Part shown: piece after piece, positions 1-7,705 of the stretch | How the letters are laid out: the number at the start of each line of letters is the position of its first letter | Position numbering within the stretch: the stretch's first letter is position 1 | IMG/VR virus record: IMGVR_UViG_3300044624_000337 | Location: 1-22,538 of that record | Reading direction: 5' to 3' (one strand) | DNA: 22,538 bases | Origin: a virus | Made by a program: the position numbers and the translations under genes | The notes under the pieces: generated by a model | Databases searched by the model: none | What the model was told of the DNA's origin: nothing | Seen by the model: the letters and a program-made list of their open reading frames with translations, nothing else

Positions 1-784
1 ATTCCGAACTATCTACTCCGTTAGTTCTAATATCTGCCATTTTCTCTTTATACTTAGGGTCATCCATTGATGGGTAGTTTACTCTCTTAGCCCATTCAGG
101 TTTTCCTTCAATCTTTGATACCAATTCCCTTGCTTCATCGTGGAAGTTTGCATCAGTTAATGCTTCAACTGCCGCTTGATACATTGCTTTTTGATATCCA
201 TCTTTACCCAACTTTTGTGGAGTAATTCCAAATTCTTCTGCTTTTTTCTTAGCTTCTTTGTTTACAGTAGGATTACCTTTTCTAGCTTCTTTTGGTTTAG
301 AAGTAGGTTCGGTTTGTGGTTCTGCTTTACTTCCACCACCTTGTGAATACTTTGCGATTATATCTTTAGCGTATTTGTTACCAGGATTACCACTAATTGC
401 GGTCATTAAATCCATTGGTTTCAATTTTTTAGAATCAATATCAGCTGATAAGTTTGATAAATTAACACCATTCTCGTCTGCCCATCCCGCTACCGCAGTT
501 GCTCTTAACCCAGTCTTAGCTGCAATTGATTTAACAGTTGCCATACTATCTACTTTAGGTTCACCACCTCTATCTTTTGAATAATCTCCACCAAACATAT
601 CATTTGGTTTTGTAGCTTTCGATGGACCATCTTTTTTATCTTTAGGGTCTTCGTGAGAACCAGCTTTGATTGCCGCTTGATATGCATCTTTTGACTTGAA
701 GTGTACCAACTTTCCAGTTTCTTTACTTCTTGCTTTGAAATCTTCAGCTTCCGTTAATAATCCTTTTAATTTAATATTTGCCAT
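1..784 (-). CDS. Lysine-rich phage protein, 3' end cut by window edge
   Basis: The frame is open from an ATG at 784 to the left edge, giving 261 visible residues with no stop. The N-terminus, MANIKLKGLLTEAEDF, contains L-T-E|A, which fits the [L/I]-x-E cleavage rule of T4-type prohead proteases. Residues about 16-48 (KETGKLVHFKSKDAYQAAIKAGSHED) form a small charged module. A Lys/Pro/Glu linker (about 150-175) follows, then a helical segment with EALTDANFHDEARELVSKIEG (about 207-228). From memory these modules recur in unclassified virion-associated proteins of marine myophages, but I cannot name a function. The gene follows the endolysin after a 54-nt gap that carries a TATTTATA box, so it may have its own promoter. 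The leader has no Shine-Dalgarno sequence. Existence of the gene is secure; the capsid-internal role is inference. Confidence 0.8.
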   Translation of the reverse strand, partial: MANIKLKGLLTEAEDFKARSKETGKLVHFKSKDAYQAAIKAGSHEDPKDKKDGPSKATKPNDMFGGDYSKDRGGEPKVDSMATVKSIAAKTGLRATAVAGWADENGVNLSNLSADIDSKKLKPMDLMTAISGNPGNKYAKDIIAKYSQGGGSKAEPQTEPTSKPKEARKGNPTVNKEAKKKAEEFGITPQKLGKDGYQKAMYQAAVEALTDANFHDEARELVSKIEGKPEWAKRVNYPSMDDPKYKEKMADIRTNGVDSSE

Positions 785-801
785 TTTATATTGTTATATT
801 C

Positions 802-809
802 TATAAATA
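802..809 (-). promoter_or_regulatory. TATTTATA box upstream of the gene starting at 784
   Basis: The coding strand reads GTATATTTATAGAATATAAC, 17 nt before the ATG. It is one of seven copies in the window of the box TATTTATA, here followed by an ATATAA tract. A late-promoter role is inferred from recurrence upstream of start codons. Confidence 0.45.
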
Positions 810-838
810 TACGAATTTTTATTTACATTACCAAATCC

Positions 839-1675
839 TTACGCTAATAAGTGATAGTATTCTTTGAAATGTTTAATTCTGTCCGGTAATCCAATTGTAC
901 CACCATTTACTCTTTTAGTAATAGATGTTACAATAGTATCAGTTGCTCCACCATCTGCTAATTTGTTCAATCCATTCTTAGACCAGAACCAAGCTGCTGA
1001 CAGCAATGCGTAATTGCTACTAACTGCATCTGGATTTGATGCTATATCTTCGCCAATTGCTTTACCGAATTGAGTGTAGTTATCTCTACCTGTTAATTGG
1101 ATGTATCCTCTACCTCTGAATTTGTAGCCATCACCACTTGCTTCAGAACCATTAGCCATACGATTTGCATATACTTTATTTGCAATCTTTTGTGGTTGTC
1201 TAGCATAAGGAGTTGCCGCTGCTTCAGTTGGGAAATATTTCTTAAAAATACCAGCCAATCCTTTAGCTGAATAGTTTAGGTTTTCTTGTGTTACTCTAAA
1301 TCCACCACTCTCATGTCCACATTGTGCTAAGAAGTGTGCTAATCTTAGGGGAGTATTAATTTGGAACTTAGCTGCCGTATCAGGAATCATTGCGATTACT
1401 GCATCAGGAATATGTCCTCTTAATTTATCCAATTTCAATCCACCTACTGGTGCTATTGTTTGCACAGGTGGCGCAGGAACAGGTGTACCCTCTCCCATAA
1501 TTTTTGCCCAAGTTGCTGGTCCTACTATACCATCTGCGGTTAAACCATTTTTAGCTTGCCATTCCTTTACAGCTGCTTCGGTTTTAGGTCCAAAATTAGT
1601 TACGGCTGGTTCGATTCCCAGCTTTTGTTGCATTAACTTAACATTTTCGTTGTTATCGCCTTTTTTAAGTATCAT
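839..1675 (-). CDS. Endolysin: peptidoglycan-binding domain plus GH19 chitinase-like lysozyme
   Basis: This 278-aa protein should cut host peptidoglycan at lysis. Residues 3-60 are a PG_binding_1 repeat (KKGDNNENVKLMQQKLG, then FGPKTEAAVKEWQ and DGIVGPATW). A Pro-rich linker spans 61-80. Residues about 83-278 are a glycoside hydrolase family 19 domain. E122 in the QCGHESGGF stretch is the expected general acid, E131 a possible second acid, and FRGRGYIQLTGRDNY (187-200) is the family signature. There is no signal peptide or N-terminal anchor, so export would need a holin, and none is recognisable in the window. The start lies 4 nt after the stop of the upstream gene, so the two are probably co-transcribed. 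It could instead be a virion-borne lysozyme, since it sits among structural genes. Enzyme class is confident; exact role less so. Confidence 0.9.
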   Translation of the reverse strand: MILKKGDNNENVKLMQQKLGIEPAVTNFGPKTEAAVKEWQAKNGLTADGIVGPATWAKIMGEGTPVPAPPVQTIAPVGGLKLDKLRGHIPDAVIAMIPDTAAKFQINTPLRLAHFLAQCGHESGGFRVTQENLNYSAKGLAGIFKKYFPTEAAATPYARQPQKIANKVYANRMANGSEASGDGYKFRGRGYIQLTGRDNYTQFGKAIGEDIASNPDAVSSNYALLSAAWFWSKNGLNKLADGGATDTIVTSITKRVNGGTIGLPDRIKHFKEYYHLLA

Positions 1676-1679
1676 AATA

Positions 1680-2447
1680 TTAGTATTTTTTAATTTGTTT
1701 ATATTCTATAACTTCGGTTGGTTGTATAACTATTTCATTCCATAATGATGTTTTATTTTCAGAACAAGCTTTCCAATCTCTACAAAGGTTGCTCTCATTA
1801 TCTGGATAATATAAACGTAACATATTAGCTGCTCTATGTCCTTTATCAGTTGCAAATGTTTTTGCATCCGATTTGAATGCAGCAACTAAATTTCCTTTCA
1901 GTTTTACTAAAATATTACTTTCAGGTCTAAAAAATTCTTTTGCCTGAGTTGTAAATGTTGCTATTTGAAAAGGATATCCATTTTTAATACCATCAATGAT
2001 ATTAATCAGCCCTGCTTTGGAAGTCCAATGTAATGTAGTTACACTAACATCAGTTTTACCATATGTATCTTTTGTAAAATTTTCATTTAATAAAATATAT
2101 GGTTCAATTGCTCCTCTTGAATAAAAAAATGCAATTCTATCATTTTCAATATTAGTAATAAATTTATTATATTCTTTTCGTAATCCCCATACTTTATGAT
2201 TTACAAAATCTTCTATAAAATCTAATACTATTTTTCGTGTTAATTGTGGATATCTTTCTGTTTCTATATATAATTGAAAAGAAAAATATGTATTAATTAA
2301 ACCTATCAGTTCAGGACTATCATCAATACTACCACCTCTAGTATCAAATCCTTTTTTTTGCAAATCTAAAAACTTTTGGCATATTTCTTCCCATTCACTA
2401 ATAGTGTGAAATGAATCTTCTGGTTTGAAATATCCTCTAACTTCCAT
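1680..2447 (-). CDS. Candidate ADP-ribosyltransferase-like phage protein
   Basis: A 255-aa soluble protein with no signal peptide or membrane segment. The N-terminal half (1-105) is helical and unrecognised. The C-terminal half has a layout reminiscent of ADP-ribosyltransferases. TTLHWTS (137-143) could supply the first-motif His. FQIATFTTQAKEFF (160-173) resembles the central aromatic-x-S-T-S strand. LWNEIVIQPTEVIEY (235-249) resembles the last strand carrying the catalytic Glu (E238 or E245). T4 phages carry Alt, ModA and ModB, which ADP-ribosylate host RNA polymerase and other proteins, so such an enzyme would fit a takeover role. The match is by motif order only and the Ser-Thr-Ser core is degenerate (A-T-F), so it may be an inactive relative or an unrelated fold. 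It sits 14 nt after the previous gene and 4 nt before the endolysin. Confidence 0.4.
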   Translation of the reverse strand: MEVRGYFKPEDSFHTISEWEEICQKFLDLQKKGFDTRGGSIDDSPELIGLINTYFSFQLYIETERYPQLTRKIVLDFIEDFVNHKVWGLRKEYNKFITNIENDRIAFFYSRGAIEPYILLNENFTKDTYGKTDVSVTTLHWTSKAGLINIIDGIKNGYPFQIATFTTQAKEFFRPESNILVKLKGNLVAAFKSDAKTFATDKGHRAANMLRLYYPDNESNLCRDWKACSENKTSLWNEIVIQPTEVIEYKQIKKY

Positions 2448-2453
2448 AGTAAT

Positions 2454-2461
2454 TATAAATA
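2454..2461 (-). promoter_or_regulatory. TATTTATA box before the ADP-ribosyltransferase-like gene
   Basis: The coding strand reads GTAATATTTATAATTAC, then ATG after a 6-nt spacer. If it is a promoter, the transcript would be nearly leaderless. The close spacing and the missing ATATAAA tract make this the weakest member of the set. Confidence 0.25.
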
Positions 2462-2875
2462 TTACTCGGATTTATTTCCCTCACCAAAGTCAATTACTTC
2501 AAAAACTCTTGTCTGAATTTTCTTAGTACCTTCGGCATTTGTTAGGATAATTGAATTCTTAAACTTCTGCCAATTGATGACAAATGATGAATCTAATATA
2601 CCACCATTTTCTTCCTTAACCAATTCGTTAAGAGCATTTATAGTGTAAAGTGAATTAGATTCTTTCTTTCTATGTATTAGGATTGTGTTTTCTAACGGAA
2701 CTTCAGGTTGAAATGCCGTATCTATATTATATGTAACAAATAATTCTTCTAAATTAGATTTATTTTGTAATATATAAATATAGTTATAAACTATATGATA
2801 AGTTTCTCTTATTTGTTGTAGAGTATTTTGTAACTCCTCTTTTGTTGTAAATGTACAAAGTAACTGTGTCTTCAT
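2462..2875 (-). CDS. Conserved phage protein of unknown function
   Basis: A 137-aa acidic soluble protein that I cannot assign. Residues 1-60 look like an alpha/beta domain (MKTQLLCTFTTKEELQ, then IVYNYIYILQNK and ELFVTYNID). Residues 75-115 contain ILIHRKKESNSLYTINALN followed by ENGGILDSSFVINWQKF, which from memory recurs in uncharacterised proteins of T4-like phages. There is no signal peptide, metal-binding or nucleotide-binding motif. It is the only gene here with a clear Shine-Dalgarno sequence (GAGGAA, 3 nt before the ATG on the minus strand), which supports this start and sets its translation apart from its neighbours. A TATTTATA box lies 26 nt upstream. It probably leads the unit running through the ADP-ribosyltransferase-like gene and the endolysin. 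Confidence 0.75.
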   Translation of the reverse strand: MKTQLLCTFTTKEELQNTLQQIRETYHIVYNYIYILQNKSNLEELFVTYNIDTAFQPEVPLENTILIHRKKESNSLYTINALNELVKEENGGILDSSFVINWQKFKNSIILTNAEGTKKIQTRVFEVIDFGEGNKSE

Positions 2876-2901
2876 TCTTCCTCTTGTTTCTTTTTATTAT
2901 C

Positions 2902-2909
2902 TATAAATA
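2902..2909 (-). promoter_or_regulatory. TATTTATA box upstream of the conserved protein gene starting at 2875
   Basis: The coding strand reads TTAATATTTATAGATAATAA, 26 nt before the ATG, inside a 64-nt gap. A Shine-Dalgarno-like GAGGAA lies between the box and the start codon. Confidence 0.45.
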
Positions 2910-2939
2910 TTAAAAACCAAAAGGAAGGATAAAAACGGG

Positions 2940-5900
2940 CTATTTTTTAGAATCAAAACATTTTTGCATACCAGCTGACCAAGTTACTGTGTTTGCTGTT
3001 GGTGCAGTTGGTCCTTGCTTAGGTCTATATACCTTTTGAGCAATTTCTTCCTTTTTACCATCTTTATTGATTGCATACACATATACAACTTTACCAGTTA
3101 CTCTTACATTATCTTTATCGTATGTATATCTTTCTACAAAACTAAGTTCAAAACTATCTTCTAACTCTTTGGTATTAGCAACACCCAAACATTCTTTAAT
3201 TGTTTTTGGTGAAACTGCAATACCTTCCATCGCTAGTTGTGTATTTCTTCTTAATATTTGAGTAAAATCTTTGTCATTCTTAGGTGTATCTATTTTATCC
3301 AAATGTAATAATCCTTTTGCATCATCAAATGCCAACAAATCACCCAGTTTTTTAGGTTTTCCAGTTGAAGATTTTCCTGTTAATTTATTAAGATTCTTAA
3401 ATGTATCCGTTTGTATTCCAAGTGATTTTTTTCTAAGTTCACTCAATGCTAAATCAGTATCCAACCCAGCAGGCAACTTCTTCCCATCTTTTTTATAATT
3501 CGCCTTTTCAGAGTTTGCTGTTCTTTCAATTACTTTTCTATCATCACCACTTAACATTCCAGCTTTACCAACACTACTCATCACTTTGAAATAATTACCA
3601 TTTGATAATTTTGGTTTTTTATCTGCTAATTTATTAAATCTAGCTAAATATTGCTCATCCGATTCATTTGTGTTTCTAGGTAATATACCTTCTCTGATAG
3701 CATTTGTTTTCTTTCCACTTTTAGCCTTACCACTTAAAACATCATCTACACTTTTTTTGAAATTAGAAAAGTGTTTTTTAGTTTCTGGTGTTGTAGCTGC
3801 ATCATCCCCAAGTCTATCAAAATCTTTTGGTTTCATACTTAAAAAATAAGTAGATTGTTGAATTGATATATCTTTCAACCCTGCCTCAATATCTTTAATA
3901 GCTTGCTTATCTTTTAATATCAATAATTTAGCCTTATTAGCTGTTTTTTCATCAATTTGACCAGTTGATACTAAATTACTCAAACGTTCTTCTGATTTAG
4001 TATAATCATCTACTAATGTAGAATTACCTTGAATATCTTTTAATGTTTTTTTATCAGACCATCCATCATATATTACGTTTCCTTTTTCATCTAATGTTAG
4101 TGTAGCAGTATCTGCTGCGTTTTCACCACCGCCACTACTTTTAACCCATCCTAACATTACATCTTTTGGGATTTCATATACTGAATCCGTTTCTGAATCG
4201 TATATGAATGTTTTGTTAGCTTTATTTATTGTTTGCTCACATCTAGCTAAATCTTCTTTTGTACCCCCAAATACCTGCTTAGTTCTTTTTTTACCAAACT
4301 TACCTTCTTGAGTTGCTCTGTCAGCTCCCATAACTGCTCTATCCGCTTTTGATTTTGCACTTCTAGCAACAACAACACAATTTCTGTATATTTCTTTATT
4401 TTCGATATCAGCTGGTATTGCTATTTTATTTTCACTACCAATTGATACATCTTTTTGCTGTAATCCTAATTTTGTATTCTTTGTTCTTTCATATATAATT
4501 CTTCCTAATGTTTCCTCATCTAAATCAGGATGCTTTTCTAATATTTTAACTGCTTCATTTGACATGTTTTCGTTAAAATTAGAACCAGCATTACCCGGAG
4601 CTACCCAAGCAGCACCTTCAACATACCCATTATCTAAAGCTTGTTGAGATGTGGTTGAACCTTGTAATAATGGACCATCGCCCTTACCATACAATTCTTT
4701 TGTTACTTGCTTTTGTTTTGCAATTGATTCGGTACTATCCTTTGGTTCAGCTTTAGCTTTTTTAGTAGGTTTTTCGGATGGTATATCTGCGGTTGGTCTA
4801 AAATCACCAGCTCCTAACTTTTTTGCAGATGGTGTAGTTCCTGTTTGAGATTTTTTTCCTTTATCTTTTAATTTCATCGCTGCTATATAAGCTGGATGTT
4901 TTGTATCATATTTAATAGCTGATGAATATTTTATAGTTGTTGGTTTACCCGGTTTACCATTTTTTCCAATTGGAGTATATTTTACATCAGGATCATCGTT
5001 CTTTGGTTTAACTTCATCAATAAATCCATAAATCATTTCTAACATCAACTCATCTACTAAATGCAAATGTTCTGATTTTACGTTAGGTTCAATTGGAGTT
5101 TCAACATTATCCATTTCACCACTTTCTTTCTTTTCGTTATATGAGTCAACCATATCCTCCATCATTTCAGGAGTGATTTCCATTTCTTCTATTCCCTTTG
5201 CAATCAATTCGGTAAACTTAATCATATTTGCATCATCTTCAGCTTCACCATTAGCATCCGCAAATACAGCAGCCCTACCAGCTCCTAATAAAACAGTTTC
5301 AGCAACAACGTGTGGTACAAGTTCGATAGCAACGAGTTTTGCAAACCCAGCCGCACCTGCAGCTAAACCACCCATACCTGCAGCAAAAATTGCGGTAGTA
5401 GCTATTTTTATACCAACCGATTTTATTGCCTTTACTTCTTCCTCACTTACATCCTGCCCAGCAAAGAATTTACTAACACCTTTAGTAGCATCTTTGAATA
5501 TGTGAACTTCATGCTTAGCACCTTTTTTAATTGCTTTTAGAGCTCCAGCTGCTTTATCTTTTAAAGCCTGTCCTAAACTTCTTCTTGTTTCAGAACCGGG
5601 AGCACCTTCATTTTTTTCAAAGAATGCTTTTTCTTCCTTAGTCCAATTTTCTATTTTTTTCTTTACCTTATCAGTTAATCCATTCTTACCTACTGATGTT
5701 GGTGTTGATGGTGTCTCTTTATTTGCATCTGCTTTTTTAGGTGCGATTCCCATATCTTCTGCAAACTTATTTGCCATTGGGATAGCATCTTTAATATCCT
5801 GGTCTAATACCGTTGTTTTCATTGGTATTTGTTTATCTGGATTTGCAGCGTTATGAGCTACGATTGCTGCCCAACGGTGATGGCCATCTATTACATATCC

Positions 5901-7064
5901 ATCTCTACTCACATATATTGGTGCAGTAATCTTTGGATGATTAGGGTCTTTCTCTAAAGCTCCCATCATACCAACTACCTTTGCTCCAACTAAATCTTTT
6001 TGTGTTGCTTTCAATTTATCAGCAGGTACTTCGGTTTGTAAAGTTTTGATACCTTTTTGTTGTAGCATTTCTCTAAATACAGGTTCAGTATCCACTTCAC
6101 CACTTGCATCAGCTTCCATTCCAGCTGCTCTACTACCCGGCGATGCATTTCCTTTGAATTGTGGCATCTCATCTCTTGGTATTCCTAAGTTATCATCACA
6201 ATATAAGTTTGTACCTGGCACAGTTACATCACATAAGTTAATGTTTGGTGCTGGTTCTCCTTTAGCCTTTGCATCAGCTACTTGTTGTGCTACATTTTGT
6301 ATATCCGTATTGAATTTTTCTAATTGTGCAGGCTCTACTCCATCTGGAATATCAGAACCACCAGCAAATGTTTCCGGGTCAGCTTGTGGCATTTCCTTTG
6401 CAACATCTTTACTATCTATTGGATTAAATTCGTTTGTGTCTGATTTTGGTTCTTGTGCCTTTTCAGTTTCTTTATCAGCTTCCGCATCTTTTGCTAATTG
6501 AGCTTGAACTTCTTTTTCTTTATCCATTCGGGCAGCCATTGCTGGGTCTGCTTTTGGGTCAAACATAGCTTGTGCAGCTTTTGCTTTATCTTCACCACCT
6601 GCGGCTGGGTCTTCCCCACCTTTATCTTTACCTGCATCTGGTTTTTTTGGTTGTCCCTCACCTCCCAAATCCTGATTTATTTTATCTCTTTCAGGACTAC
6701 CATCAGTTGGTAGCATTTTTTCAGCTGCTACTCTACCAGGATGTTCAGCTGGTAATCTTAATAAGTTACCAACAATACCATCGGCATCTTCACCTTTGGC
6801 ATTTTTATATTTTATTGATTTATTAAGAATTGGATTTGCAAATTGCTTACTATCAGCTTCTTCTATATCATCCGGAGTTTTTCCTTTTTCAGTTAATAGG
6901 TTTTCTACCAATGGACCTTTGATGTGAGATAGTCCCATTTCTGAAAGTACAATACCCAACTCCTTTAAGTGGATTGGGTTCTTTGGGTTTGGCATTCCAT
7001 CATCACAACGGTATGCCCATTCAGAAAGTATTTCGTTTATTAATTCAGATAAATTCATATTCAT
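2940..7064 (-). CDS. Giant multidomain phage protein with ParB-like domain, probably virion-associated
   Basis: A 1374-aa mosaic protein. Residues 1-58 form a helical N-terminal module (LINEILSEWAYR, then DGMPNPKNPIHLKELG), of a type I recall at the N-termini of uncharacterised marine phage proteins; I-N-E and L-S-E sites at 9-15 resemble prohead protease targets. Residues 120-260 are a low-complexity Lys/Ala/Asp/Glu linker. Residues about 329-440 look like a ParB/sulfiredoxin-fold domain, with DGYVIDGHHRWAAIVAHN at 388-405. Residues 550-600 are hydrophobic and Gly/Ala-rich and could insert in a membrane. The C-terminal half has the motifs NFNENMSNEAVKILE, FGGTKEDLARC and SSGGGENAADTATLTLD, which look like a conserved unnamed domain. 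Its ATG shares a base with the stop of the nuclease gene (TAATG), implying translational coupling. Candidate roles are an ejected internal protein or a large structural protein; neither is proven. Confidence 0.75.
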   Translation of the reverse strand: MNMNLSELINEILSEWAYRCDDGMPNPKNPIHLKELGIVLSEMGLSHIKGPLVENLLTEKGKTPDDIEEADSKQFANPILNKSIKYKNAKGEDADGIVGNLLRLPAEHPGRVAAEKMLPTDGSPERDKINQDLGGEGQPKKPDAGKDKGGEDPAAGGEDKAKAAQAMFDPKADPAMAARMDKEKEVQAQLAKDAEADKETEKAQEPKSDTNEFNPIDSKDVAKEMPQADPETFAGGSDIPDGVEPAQLEKFNTDIQNVAQQVADAKAKGEPAPNINLCDVTVPGTNLYCDDNLGIPRDEMPQFKGNASPGSRAAGMEADASGEVDTEPVFREMLQQKGIKTLQTEVPADKLKATQKDLVGAKVVGMMGALEKDPNHPKITAPIYVSRDGYVIDGHHRWAAIVAHNAANPDKQIPMKTTVLDQDIKDAIPMANKFAEDMGIAPKKADANKETPSTPTSVGKNGLTDKVKKKIENWTKEEKAFFEKNEGAPGSETRRSLGQALKDKAAGALKAIKKGAKHEVHIFKDATKGVSKFFAGQDVSEEEVKAIKSVGIKIATTAIFAAGMGGLAAGAAGFAKLVAIELVPHVVAETVLLGAGRAAVFADANGEAEDDANMIKFTELIAKGIEEMEITPEMMEDMVDSYNEKKESGEMDNVETPIEPNVKSEHLHLVDELMLEMIYGFIDEVKPKNDDPDVKYTPIGKNGKPGKPTTIKYSSAIKYDTKHPAYIAAMKLKDKGKKSQTGTTPSAKKLGAGDFRPTADIPSEKPTKKAKAEPKDSTESIAKQKQVTKELYGKGDGPLLQGSTTSQQALDNGYVEGAAWVAPGNAGSNFNENMSNEAVKILEKHPDLDEETLGRIIYERTKNTKLGLQQKDVSIGSENKIAIPADIENKEIYRNCVVVARSAKSKADRAVMGADRATQEGKFGKKRTKQVFGGTKEDLARCEQTINKANKTFIYDSETDSVYEIPKDVMLGWVKSSGGGENAADTATLTLDEKGNVIYDGWSDKKTLKDIQGNSTLVDDYTKSEERLSNLVSTGQIDEKTANKAKLLILKDKQAIKDIEAGLKDISIQQSTYFLSMKPKDFDRLGDDAATTPETKKHFSNFKKSVDDVLSGKAKSGKKTNAIREGILPRNTNESDEQYLARFNKLADKKPKLSNGNYFKVMSSVGKAGMLSGDDRKVIERTANSEKANYKKDGKKLPAGLDTDLALSELRKKSLGIQTDTFKNLNKLTGKSSTGKPKKLGDLLAFDDAKGLLHLDKIDTPKNDKDFTQILRRNTQLAMEGIAVSPKTIKECLGVANTKELEDSFELSFVERYTYDKDNVRVTGKVVYVYAINKDGKKEEIAQKVYRPKQGPTAPTANTVTWSAGMQKCFDSKK

Positions 7065-7666
7065 TAAAATTTGTGGTCTTCATCTTCACATATCATTTCT
7101 AACTCATCCCAATGAAATTTTGGTTTTTGATTTAGAAATACAAAACATCTCCATTTGTTACTTTTTTCAAAATAGATATGTTTTTGTAAGTATGATGGAA
7201 TTGCTGCTCCAGTTGGTACTCTTTTTACAGGTGTATCAAAGAATGTTTTTATTAGTACAGTTATATTTTCAGTATCATCCCATTTACGGATTTGTTCTTC
7301 TAACAATCTCCACTCACCTCTATTAAGGTATTGGTCTTGCATTATACAATTTAAGTATGAGAATGTTTGTTTTAGGTTTACCATATTATCAGAGAATGTT
7401 GCAGCTGGTGCCCCATGTCCTTTATCGTATATATTTTTAGCATAATCTTCAGCATCTGATGTTTTAACATTTGGTTCTTTGTAGAAATCCATAGCTCCTC
7501 TATTCACATTTGTAGGTCTATTAGTTGAACGATACTTAATCACAAGGGGTTGCTCCAATGATTGGGAGTAAAGAACTTCAAATACTTCGTTTTTAATTCT
7601 AACATCTTGTCCAAACGAAATTAACGAAAGGAGTAGGAAACCGATAAGGATACTGATTTTTTTCAT
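7064..7666 (-). CDS. Exported NucA/Serratia-type DNA/RNA non-specific endonuclease
   Basis: A 200-aa protein with a classic signal peptide: KK at 2-3, hydrophobic core ISILIGFLLLSLI, and end SFGQ at 17-20, typical of flavobacterial secreted proteins. There is no lipobox Cys. The mature part carries the beta-beta-alpha-metal nuclease signature: DKGH (81-84, the family's DRGH with Lys for Arg; H84 would be the general base), N106 in YLNCIMQ, then LNRGEWRLLEEQIR (114-127) with the expected Asn115, Trp119, Glu123 and Arg127. It should cleave DNA and RNA with a divalent metal in the periplasm or outside the cell. At 200 aa it is slightly short for the family. A TATTTATA box lies 25 nt upstream, and the stop overlaps the start of the 1374-aa gene. 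Exclusion of superinfecting phage DNA or scavenging of nucleic acid are inferred roles. Confidence 0.85.
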   Translation of the reverse strand: MKKISILIGFLLLSLISFGQDVRIKNEVFEVLYSQSLEQPLVIKYRSTNRPTNVNRGAMDFYKEPNVKTSDAEDYAKNIYDKGHGAPAATFSDNMVNLKQTFSYLNCIMQDQYLNRGEWRLLEEQIRKWDDTENITVLIKTFFDTPVKRVPTGAAIPSYLQKHIYFEKSNKWRCFVFLNQKPKFHWDELEMICEDEDHKF

Positions 7667-7691
7667 ATTATAGCACTATTTTTGTATATAG

Positions 7692-7699
7692 TATAAATA
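7692..7699 (-). promoter_or_regulatory. TATTTATA box upstream of the exported nuclease gene
   Basis: The coding strand reads CATATTTATACTATATACAA, 25 nt before the ATG. It occupies the 39-nt gap between the polymerase stop and the nuclease start, suggesting that the nuclease and the coupled 1374-aa gene have their own late promoter. Confidence 0.45.
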
Positions 7700-7705
7700 T
7701 GATTG

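Noticed and set aside
258-584. Open frame of 108 codons on the plus strand near the left edge
   Set aside because: It lies opposite the continuous minus-strand gene 1-784, whose translation is protein-like. The plus product is low-quality and Ser/Leu/Pro-rich.
785-838. Hidden small gene, tRNA or holin in the gaps between genes
   Set aside because: All gaps are 109 nt or shorter and AT-rich. They contain only the boxes and hairpins listed, with no cloverleaf or short ORF with a membrane segment.
802-2909. TATAAATA on the plus strand read as ordinary T4 late promoters
   Set aside because: No plus-strand gene follows any copy. Their constant placement before minus-strand start codons favours a function in the minus direction.
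2916-2945. Terminator after the 1374-aa gene or near 2930
   Set aside because: Only short A/T pairing (AAAAA with TTTTT) around a GC-containing loop is visible; there is no stable stem like those at 18672 and 19763.
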